Assembly (NCBI GenBank): GCA_910574835.1
Contig: CAJTDE010000003.1
Location: forward strand, 62,001 to 126,000
Length of the DNA: 64,000 nucleotides
Reading direction: 5' to 3'
Source of the DNA: Clostridia bacterium
Lineage (GTDB): Bacteria > Bacillota > Clostridia > Lachnospirales > Lachnospiraceae
The notes under the pieces are model-generated. The model saw only the letters and a list, made by a program, of their open reading frames with translations. It had not been told where the DNA came from and ran no database searches. The translations under genes and the position numbers were made by a program. Shown here in pieces: positions 57,849-64,000 of the stretch (positions within the stretch are counted from its first letter, which is position 1; each line of letters opens with the position of its first letter).

Positions 57849-58280
57849 TCATGCTCCATGTTGTCCAATCATTTTTTTCATAACTACGGTTGTTCCGTCT
57901 CCCGGCTTGGAAAACACTTGTATCTCATCCATAAAGGCTTCCATAAAAAGAAATCCCATTCCGGAACGCTCCAGCTCCGGCCTGGAGGTATATAGCGGCT
58001 CCATAGCCTTTTTCACATCTGCAATCCCCACTCCCTGATCCGCAATCTCCAGCAAAAGCTGCTGTCCTTCTATGCTTCCTGTGATTGTAATCTTATGTAC
58101 CTCTTCCCCATAACCATGAATCACCGCATTGGTTACGGCCTCCGAGACTGCTGTCTTTACATCCGCAACCTCCTCCATACTTGGATTCATCTGTGCCATA
58201 AAAGCCGCCACCGTTACCCTTGCAAACGCTTCATTCGCCGAAAGACTGTCAAACTCCAATTTCATTTCATTCTTATTCAT
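57849..58280 (-). CDS. spoIIAB: Anti-sigma factor SpoIIAB
   Basis: 143 aa GHKL-type kinase. The ATP-binding motifs are AVSEAVTNAVIHGYG (N box), IADQGVGIADVK (G1) and ERSGMGFLFMEAFMD (G2). It binds and inhibits SigF and phosphorylates SpoIIAA. It overlaps the end of spoIIAA by 8 bp. Confidence 0.96.
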   Translation of the reverse strand: MNKNEMKLEFDSLSANEAFARVTVAAFMAQMNPSMEEVADVKTAVSEAVTNAVIHGYGEEVHKITITGSIEGQQLLLEIADQGVGIADVKKAMEPLYTSRPELERSGMGFLFMEAFMDEIQVFSKPGDGTTVVMKKMIGQHGA

Positions 58281-58623
58281 TGTGCATTCCCCCTGCCTTT
58301 GATTCCACTGAAATAATTTTCATAATTCCGGAAAGCATCAAGATCCTCCGAACCCTTTCCTGCGCCTCCACTACCCGAACGCTTCCACCTAAAGCCTTCA
58401 TGATCTTATAGCGCCCCATCAGCATCCCGATTCCGGAACTGTCGCAAAAAACAGTCTTTGAAAAATCAAACACGATTTCCCGGATATCTCTTTCCTTCAC
58501 CAGCTTGTCCGCTCTTTGGCAGATCTGCCGGGCACTGTGATGATCCAATTCTCCCGGCATCCGTATCCATAAGGTTTTACCTGTTATCTTTTGTTCCTGC
58601 TGTGTTTCCGCATGTTTACTCAT
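58273..58623 (-). CDS. spoIIAA: Anti-anti-sigma factor SpoIIAA
   Basis: 116 aa STAS-domain protein. The phosphorylatable serine lies in VFCDSSGIGMLMGRYK. Unphosphorylated SpoIIAA frees SigF from SpoIIAB. It is preceded by AGGAGGGG. It is the first gene of the spoIIA operon; a sigma-H promoter is expected but I could not identify one convincingly in the 180 bp upstream. The N-terminal extension of about 15 residues is longer than in Bacillus. Confidence 0.95.
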   Translation of the reverse strand: MSKHAETQQEQKITGKTLWIRMPGELDHHSARQICQRADKLVKERDIREIVFDFSKTVFCDSSGIGMLMGRYKIMKALGGSVRVVEAQERVRRILMLSGIMKIISVESKAGGMHNE

Positions 58624-58711
58624 GCTATCCCCTCCTGGTTTATTTTTGAGACGCCCTTAAGCTTTAAGCCGGGCGCTGGTCTCTTTGTTTTATACTGATT
58701 TTTTTATTCAA

Positions 58712-58741
58712 AAAGGGACATACCAATTGGTATGTCCCTTT
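58712..58741 (-). terminator. Perfect palindromic terminator
   Basis: AAAGGGACATACC and GGTATGTCCCTTT pair perfectly around AATT, followed on the minus strand by TTGAATAAAAAAAT. It ends the zinc-ribbon TPR gene transcript just before the spoIIA promoter zone. Confidence 0.85.
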
Positions 58742-58800
58742 CTTCAGGGTTTCTCTTTTGCTGCTGTGTGCCGCCAAACAAAGCGTAACCTTTTGCTTTC

Positions 58801-60273
58801 TTACTGCGGCGGCTGCTCCGGCTGCTGTTGATCCTCTGGCTGCTCCGGCTGCTGGGGCTGTTGCGGTTGCTGGGGCGTCTGCGATGTCCCCGGCTGTATA
58901 CGATTGACTGCTTGCGTAGAATACCTTGCCCGCTCTGTTCCTGGATGCAGTTCTATAAATCTTTGGAATAAAGGCAATGCTTTGTCATTTTCCTGTTTCG
59001 CCTCATAAGCCCGGGCCAAATAGTACAAGGCATAGCCGTCCTCATAATCTTCGGTCACCGCTACCACCTGCTGAAGCTTTTCTATTGTTTCATCATAATT
59101 ACCGGATGTATAAGCCGCAGATCCGGCGTCAAACCATCCCTTTACCTCTTCCATATGAAGAGGACCGTAAACTTGATTGTATATAGCCTTGGCTTCCTCT
59201 GACAGACTTTCGGCATCCACCTCATTCAGGGCTGCCAAAGCGCCTTCCGTATCCTCTGCCTGGAATGCCGTATATGCCTCTATCAGCTTTACATAGTTAA
59301 CGCTTGCATCCGGCTCTTCCTCTTTTCCCTCCTGCTCCTCCTTCAAGGTATCCAGCTGCTTTTGGAGGCTGTTAATCTCAGCCTGCTTGGCAGAGATCTG
59401 CTCCCCGTACTCGGCGATCTCCTGATTTGTCTCACTGCGGACAGAACGAATCTTCGCCGGAACTACCAGAAACCACATAAGTGCAACGCCAACCACAAGA
59501 CCAATCAAAAGATTCAGCACTACGTTCACACCTGTGCTGTCCTTGTAGGTAGAAGGCATAATAATTGTCTCATTTCCGCTGGTATAGGAAATCACATCCG
59601 GCGTTTTCCCACGCTCTTTTCCTTCCTTTTCCGGTTTCTTGCTTCTGCTTACCGGCTTCCCCGTAAGCTGCTCCAATTCTTCCAGATAACGAAGAGACAT
59701 ATTATCCGTATGATCAATGGCAAGCGCCCTGGTCAGTTCCCTGCCTGCCCGATCATATTCTTCCGTTTGAATATAAAGAAGAGCCAGCAATTGATGAGCC
59801 TTTACCAGCTTCGGATTCAGGGAAAGAACCTTTTTCAGCTGGATCACCGCCAAATCCTCGCTTCCCTGCTGGCAGTACAGCAAGGACTGGTTATACTTCT
59901 TGATCGTCTGATTGATCGTCTCTAAGCGGGCCGGATTATTCTGAATGGCGCGGATATATTCATCCGCTATATTTTTATTTGGTTCCAGGTTTTTACTGAT
60001 AATCCACTCGGTAAGCGCCGATACTACTTCTCCGGTCTCAAAATAAACCAAGCCCAGAAGATTCCTTGCCTGAATATTCTCTTTATTTAATTTTAAACTG
60101 GACCGCAGATCTTGAACGGCTCCGGAAAGATTTCTCACCCTGGCCTTTTCCAATCCCATGTTGTAGTAGGTGTTGGACAGCTTCAAAAGCCTCTTGTATA
60201 TCCTAATATCCGTTCCGCAGGCGCTGCAGTACTCGAGATCATTCAGTGTAGCTCCACATTTTATACAAAGCAT
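58801..60273 (-). CDS. Zinc-ribbon TPR membrane protein
   Basis: 490 aa. A zinc ribbon opens the protein (Cys3, Cys6, Cys16, Cys19 in MLCIKCGATLNDLEYCSACG). TPR repeats fill about 30-200 and one membrane helix lies at about 250-270 (VVLNLLIGLVVGVALMWFLVV). A coiled coil follows (EISAKQAEINSLQKQLDTLKEEQEG region). A second TPR block comes at about 320-465, then a Pro/Gln/Glu-rich tail (QQPQQPQQPEQPEDQQQ). The two TPR blocks lie on opposite sides of the membrane, suggesting a scaffold linking cytosolic and outer assemblies. Position between folC and spoIIA is unusual; function unknown. Confidence 0.82.
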   Translation of the reverse strand: MLCIKCGATLNDLEYCSACGTDIRIYKRLLKLSNTYYNMGLEKARVRNLSGAVQDLRSSLKLNKENIQARNLLGLVYFETGEVVSALTEWIISKNLEPNKNIADEYIRAIQNNPARLETINQTIKKYNQSLLYCQQGSEDLAVIQLKKVLSLNPKLVKAHQLLALLYIQTEEYDRAGRELTRALAIDHTDNMSLRYLEELEQLTGKPVSRSKKPEKEGKERGKTPDVISYTSGNETIIMPSTYKDSTGVNVVLNLLIGLVVGVALMWFLVVPAKIRSVRSETNQEIAEYGEQISAKQAEINSLQKQLDTLKEEQEGKEEEPDASVNYVKLIEAYTAFQAEDTEGALAALNEVDAESLSEEAKAIYNQVYGPLHMEEVKGWFDAGSAAYTSGNYDETIEKLQQVVAVTEDYEDGYALYYLARAYEAKQENDKALPLFQRFIELHPGTERARYSTQAVNRIQPGTSQTPQQPQQPQQPEQPEDQQQPEQPPQ

Positions 60274-60290
60274 TCTCTAACTCCTACTTT

Positions 60291-60440
60291 CTAGTATCGA
60301 TTGCTGCTTTTCATTTCCCGAATCATCTCCTGGAGAAGATCGGCCATATCCTTCGGCTTATTGTTATAAACGTTTTCTTCCACTTGCTCTACTTCCAAGC
60401 TCGGATGAAATCTCTTCAATTCCTCTTCAAAATCAATCAT
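60291..60440 (-). CDS. 49-aa acidic protein overlapping folC
   Basis: An ATG at 60440 with AGGAGG eight bases upstream, inside the last codons of folC, opens a 49-codon gene overlapping folC by 8 bp. The peptide is helical and acidic: MIDFEEELKRFHPSLEVEQV, then KPKDMADLLQEMIREMK. The strong, well-spaced ribosome site and coupled start argue for a real gene, followed 18 bp later by the zinc-ribbon TPR gene. No family recognised. Confidence 0.72.
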   Translation of the reverse strand: MIDFEEELKRFHPSLEVEQVEENVYNNKPKDMADLLQEMIREMKSSNRY

Positions 60441-61758
60441 GCGCCGTCCTCCTTAATATGCTCTTAATACTTCCTACCAAGTATAGCGAGCCTACGCAGA
60501 ATAAAATCCCATTCCCTTTTTTCTCAAGTGCCATAGAAAAAGCTTCTTCCACATCCGGGCATGCCCACACCTTGGCGCTTCCATATTGCTCAAAGAGCTC
60601 TGACGGTTCCTTTACCGGCACCGAGCGGTAGCCTCCCACCTCCGTAACAATCACCCTCTCGATACGCAGCTCCCGGCAAATTGTCTCTATCATATGGCGG
60701 TAATCTTTATCCCCAACCGCCGCAAAAAGCACCGTTACGGGATAATCTGCTTCCAGGCGCTTTGCCGTCTTTACAAACTCCTCTACACCTGCCTCATTAT
60801 GTGCACCGTCAATGATTACCTGGGGCAGCACGGTTTCCATTCTCCCCTGCCACCTCATTTCGGCAATCCCTTGCTTTATAATCTGATCCGTAAATTCGTG
60901 TTTCTCATCAATTGTCTTAAGAGCCGTCACCGCAAGCGCCGCATTTTTTGCCTGATATTCCGCTACGCTGGATATAGATAGCTCAATATAATCATAATAC
61001 CCACAATTTATGGAAAAATCAATACGTTTATTCGTCATGGAGGAAATTTTATACATTTCCTTCCGAATTTCAAAAGCGGGCGACCGAAGCTCGCCTGCCC
61101 GCGAGCTGATTACCTCTGCCGCCTCTATACAGTCTCCGTCATAGATAACGGGCACTCCCTCTTTGATAATTCCCGCCTTTTCTCCTGCGATAGCCGCTAC
61201 GGTATCTCCCAGATATTCCGTATGGTCTAAGCTGATGGAGGTGATCACGGTCACCGACGGACGGGCCACGGAATTTGTTGCGTCCAAGCGGCCCCCCAAT
61301 CCCGTTTCCAGCACCAGATATTCTACCCTTGCCTTATCAAAAAGCACCATTCCTATGAGGAAAAGCAATTCAAAATAAGTCGGATGAGCATAGCCCTCCT
61401 TCCGCATCTGTTCCACGCATCCCATTACAATCCGGAATGCTTCCAGAAACTTACCATTGTCAACCTGAACCTCATCTATCACAAAGCGCTCATTCACATC
61501 CACCAGATGGGGCGAGATAAACAGTCCCGTGTGCTTTCCTGCCACGTGAAGCATGGACGCGAGGAAAGAGCAGACAGAGCCTTTCCCGTTCGTGCCTGCC
61601 ACATGCAGAATCTTCATACGATCCTGGGGATTCCCTAGGCGGCACAGAATCGCTTTTGTATTTTCCGGCGTATTCTTTTTTGTAAATTTGGGTGTCTCCT
61701 CGATATATGCGGCCGCTTCCTCATAGGTCATGCTATTGTATCTCATTCTTGTTTCCAT
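60433..61758 (-). CDS. folC: Folylpolyglutamate/dihydrofolate synthase
   Basis: 441 aa Mur-ligase-type enzyme. The P-loop GTNGKGSVCSFLASML, the folate-binding DVNERFVIDEVQ, the central LGGRLDATNSVARPSVTVITSISLDHTEYLG and IIDGAHNEAG are all typical. It adds glutamate to folates with ATP. The start is uncertain: the AAAGG lies right against the first ATG, so the second ATG (61746) is at least as likely. It begins 8 bp after valS and shares its transcript. Confidence 0.94.
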   Translation of the reverse strand: METRMRYNSMTYEEAAAYIEETPKFTKKNTPENTKAILCRLGNPQDRMKILHVAGTNGKGSVCSFLASMLHVAGKHTGLFISPHLVDVNERFVIDEVQVDNGKFLEAFRIVMGCVEQMRKEGYAHPTYFELLFLIGMVLFDKARVEYLVLETGLGGRLDATNSVARPSVTVITSISLDHTEYLGDTVAAIAGEKAGIIKEGVPVIYDGDCIEAAEVISSRAGELRSPAFEIRKEMYKISSMTNKRIDFSINCGYYDYIELSISSVAEYQAKNAALAVTALKTIDEKHEFTDQIIKQGIAEMRWQGRMETVLPQVIIDGAHNEAGVEEFVKTAKRLEADYPVTVLFAAVGDKDYRHMIETICRELRIERVIVTEVGGYRSVPVKEPSELFEQYGSAKVWACPDVEEAFSMALEKKGNGILFCVGSLYLVGSIKSILRRTAHD

Positions 61759-61766
61759 CCTTTTTG

Positions 61767-64000
61767 CTACTTAGACAGTGCGGCAAGGCGTTCCTTCACC
61801 TGTTCCATCATCTGGTTGTATTTCCGGAGCTTTTCCTTCTCCTCGTCAATTTTGCTCTGAGGCGCGTGGCTTAAAAACTTCTCATTTCCCAACATTCCGT
61901 TTACGCGGGCCAGCTCCTTTATAAGACGCTCCTCCTCTTTCTTTAAGCGTTCCAGCTCTTTGTCCATATCCACCAGTTCGGCAAACGGCATGTAGACAGC
62001 TCCGTCCATAATCAGAGCGGAAACGGCATCCTCGCTGATTCCTGCCTTATCTGCCTGAATCGTTACCTCTCCCGCATACGCAAGAGTCGCAAAGAAAATC
62101 CGGCCCTTTTCAAAGATGCTCCGAACCTCTTCCTTGTCGGAAACCACAATCACCGTAGCTTTTTTGCTTGGGGGCACATTCATCTCGGATCGCACATTCC
62201 GGATTCCGCGGACAGCCTCCTTGATACGCTCTACGAACCATTCATCCGCCTCAAAGGCCCACTCCTCTTTATACTCCGGCCAGGATGAAATCATGATAGA
62301 TTCTTCCCCTGTCAGATTGCAGAATATCTCCTCCGTAATAAAGGGCATATAAGGATGCAGCAGCTTAAGCGCATTGGCAAGAACTGTCCGCAGCGTCCAC
62401 AGGGCCGCCGCCTTCGTCTCATCCCCTTCCTGGTAAAGCCTGGGTTTCACCATCTCAATATACCAGTCGCAAAATTCTTCCCAGATAAAGTCGTAAAGCT
62501 TTTGAACGGCAATTCCAAGCTCAAACCTGTCCATATTGGCAGTAACATCCTTAGCCAGCGTATTTACCTTGGAGAGTATCCATTTGTCCGCGCCGGTAAG
62601 CTGCGCCAGGTCCATAGTCTTTGGAATCTCGGCCTTCTCCATATTCATCATAATGAACCGGGAGGCGTTCCACACCTTATTTGCAAAGTTTCGGCTTGCC
62701 TCCACGCGCTCCATGTAGAAACGCATATCATTTCCCGGCGCATTGCCTGTTACCAGGGTAAAGCGAAGGGCGTCGGCGCCGTATTTCTCGATAATCTCCA
62801 GGGGATCGATGCCGTTCCCCAAAGATTTGCTCATCTTTCTTCCCAGGGAATCCCGCACAAGTCCGTGAATCAGCACATGATGGAAGGGGGATTTTCCCGT
62901 CTGCTCATATCCGGAGAATACCATCCGGATTACCCAGAAGAAAATAATGTCGTAGCCTGTCACCAATACATCCGTAGGATAGAAGTAATCCAGATCCTCT
63001 GTCTGCTTCGGCCATCCCAGGGTAGAGAAAGGCCACAGAGCGGAGGAGAACCAGGTGTCCAGAGTATCCGGGTCCTGTGTAAAGTGCTTACCGCCGCACT
63101 TCGGGCAGGCAGAAGGCTCTTCTCTTGCTACTACCAGCTCGCCGCAGTCATCGCAGTAGTACGCCGGTATCCGGTGTCCCCACCAAAGCTGCCGGGAGAT
63201 GCACCAGTCGCGGATATTCTCCAGCCAGTGAAGGTAAGTCTTGTCAAAGCGCTCCGGCACAAACGTCAGCTCACCGTTTTTCACCGCCTCGATGGCAGGC
63301 TTCGCCAGCTCTTCCATTTTAACAAACCACTGCTGCTTGATAAGAGGCTCCACAGTCGTTCCGCAGCGATCATGGGTCCCCACGTTATGAGAGTGATCCG
63401 CAACCTTTACCAGAAGCCCCTGCTCCTTTAATTCCTCCACAATCAGCTTCCGGGCTTCATAGCGGTCCATCCCTGCATACTTTCCGCCGTTTTCATTGAT
63501 GGTGGCGTCGTCATTCAATATATTGATCTCCGGCAGATTATGGCGTCTTCCCACCTCAAAGTCATTGGGGTCATGGGCTGGGGTAATCTTTACTACACCG
63601 GTTCCAAATTCCTTGTCCACGTAGGCGTCGGCAATTACGGGTATCTCCCGGCCAACCAGGGGCAGTACCACCGTCTTTCCGATGATATCCTGATAACGCT
63701 CATCCTCCGGATTCACGGCCAGCGCCGTATCGCCGAGCATGGTTTCCGGACGTGTGGTGGCTATCTCCACAAAGCGATCGCTGTCCTTGATAGGATAGTT
63801 AATATGCCAGAAATGGCCTGCCTGCTCCTCGTGCAGTACTTCTGCGTCGGAGATAGACGTCTTACATATGGGGCACCAGTTGATAATCCGGGAGCCTTTG
63901 TAAATATAGCCCTTTTCATAAAGACGGATAAATACCTCCAGCACGGCCTCAGAGCAGCCCTCATCCATAGTAAAGCGCTCCCGATCCCAATCGCAGGAGG
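61767..64000 (-). CDS. valS: Valyl-tRNA synthetase (partial, N terminus outside window)
   Basis: The frame is open to the right edge, reading [19 protein letters not shown] at the boundary, a hallmark of ValS. About 744 residues of an expected 880 are present. The editing domain region ([19 protein letters not shown]), the second signature [12 protein letters not shown], the anticodon-binding domain and the C-terminal coiled coil ([25 protein letters not shown]) are seen. It attaches valine to tRNA-Val and hydrolyses mischarged threonine. Its HIGH motif lies beyond the window. Confidence 0.97.
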   Translation of the reverse strand, partial: SCDWDRERFTMDEGCSEAVLEVFIRLYEKGYIYKGSRIINWCPICKTSISDAEVLHEEQAGHFWHINYPIKDSDRFVEIATTRPETMLGDTALAVNPEDERYQDIIGKTVVLPLVGREIPVIADAYVDKEFGTGVVKITPAHDPNDFEVGRRHNLPEINILNDDATINENGGKYAGMDRYEARKLIVEELKEQGLLVKVADHSHNVGTHDRCGTTVEPLIKQQWFVKMEELAKPAIEAVKNGELTFVPERFDKTYLHWLENIRDWCISRQLWWGHRIPAYYCDDCGELVVAREEPSACPKCGGKHFTQDPDTLDTWFSSALWPFSTLGWPKQTEDLDYFYPTDVLVTGYDIIFFWVIRMVFSGYEQTGKSPFHHVLIHGLVRDSLGRKMSKSLGNGIDPLEIIEKYGADALRFTLVTGNAPGNDMRFYMERVEASRNFANKVWNASRFIMMNMEKAEIPKTMDLAQLTGADKWILSKVNTLAKDVTANMDRFELGIAVQKLYDFIWEEFCDWYIEMVKPRLYQEGDETKAAALWTLRTVLANALKLLHPYMPFITEEIFCNLTGEESIMISSWPEYKEEWAFEADEWFVERIKEAVRGIRNVRSEMNVPPSKKATVIVVSDKEEVRSIFEKGRIFFATLAYAGEVTIQADKAGISEDAVSALIMDGAVYMPFAELVDMDKELERLKKEEERLIKELARVNGMLGNEKFLSHAPQSKIDEEKEKLRKYNQMMEQVKERLAALSK

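Noticed and set aside
58624-58711. Possible sigma-H promoter before spoIIAA (GAATAAA next to the terminator)
   Set aside because: The expected AGGA-type -35 is not found at the right distance, so I do not call it.

Overview
The window looks like chromosome of an anaerobic, endospore-forming Bacillota, most likely a gut Lachnospiraceae/Clostridium-type organism. This rests on a complete spoIIA-sigF-spoVA sporulation cluster, two oxygen-sensitive glycyl radical enzymes with activases, a tungsten/molybdopterin aldehyde:ferredoxin oxidoreductase, AGGAGG ribosome sites on almost every gene and simple sigma-A promoters. No rRNA, tRNA, CRISPR array or intact prophage was seen.

Layout. 1-816: decayed sequence with a broken succinyl-CoA ligase beta gene. 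817-12933 (minus strand): a 13-gene sugar-acid catabolic operon. In transcription order it runs: cytosolic beta-propeller protein, TctC/TctB/TctA importer, TIM-barrel isomerase, YhcH-type cupin, Gfo/Idh dehydrogenase, zinc alcohol dehydrogenase, KDPG/KDPGal aldolase, KDG/KDGal kinase, 2-hydroxyacid dehydrogenase, KduD-like SDR and an IclR regulator. A near-consensus promoter with a 16-bp palindrome just downstream precedes it. 13000-18800: accessory patch with an IS110-family transposase remnant, a hipBA toxin-antitoxin pair, a two-component system and an AAA-ATPase gene cut short before its nuclease domain.

19128-25446: a glycyl-radical activase, an autoregulated TetR gene with two small membrane proteins, and a divergent pair of a large glycyl radical enzyme and a DeoR regulator, separated by five copies of a 12-bp motif. 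25528-34642: LacI regulator, two metallopeptidases (M28, M20), an RbsABC-like sugar importer and an AOR-type oxidoreductase. 34974-37020: ROK kinase and a GNAT-type toxin-antitoxin pair. 37130-42860: a tight four-gene operon (glycyl radical enzyme, its activase, a large unusual ROK/actin-fold protein, D-lyxose-isomerase-like cupin), which is my best candidate for an undescribed pathway. Just upstream lies an ABC sugar-transporter operon collapsed by deletion into two fused remnants.

44000-50000: UPF0303 protein, AraC regulator, glycogen branching enzyme with a GH13 amylase, and a FruK-type kinase. 50018-64000: conserved core with a TPR/AAA hybrid protein, degV, spoVA genes (led by an unrecognised 54-aa membrane protein under a near-perfect sigma-G promoter), sigF-spoIIAB-spoIIAA, a zinc-ribbon TPR membrane protein, folC with an overlapping 49-aa gene, and valS running off the window.

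How it works together: the catabolic modules are each paired with a local regulator (IclR, DeoR, LacI, AraC) and feed sugars, sugar acids or acylated compounds into central metabolism. Radical and tungsten enzymes in several of them fit a strictly anaerobic life. Functions are assigned from sequence motifs read by eye; no database search was run.
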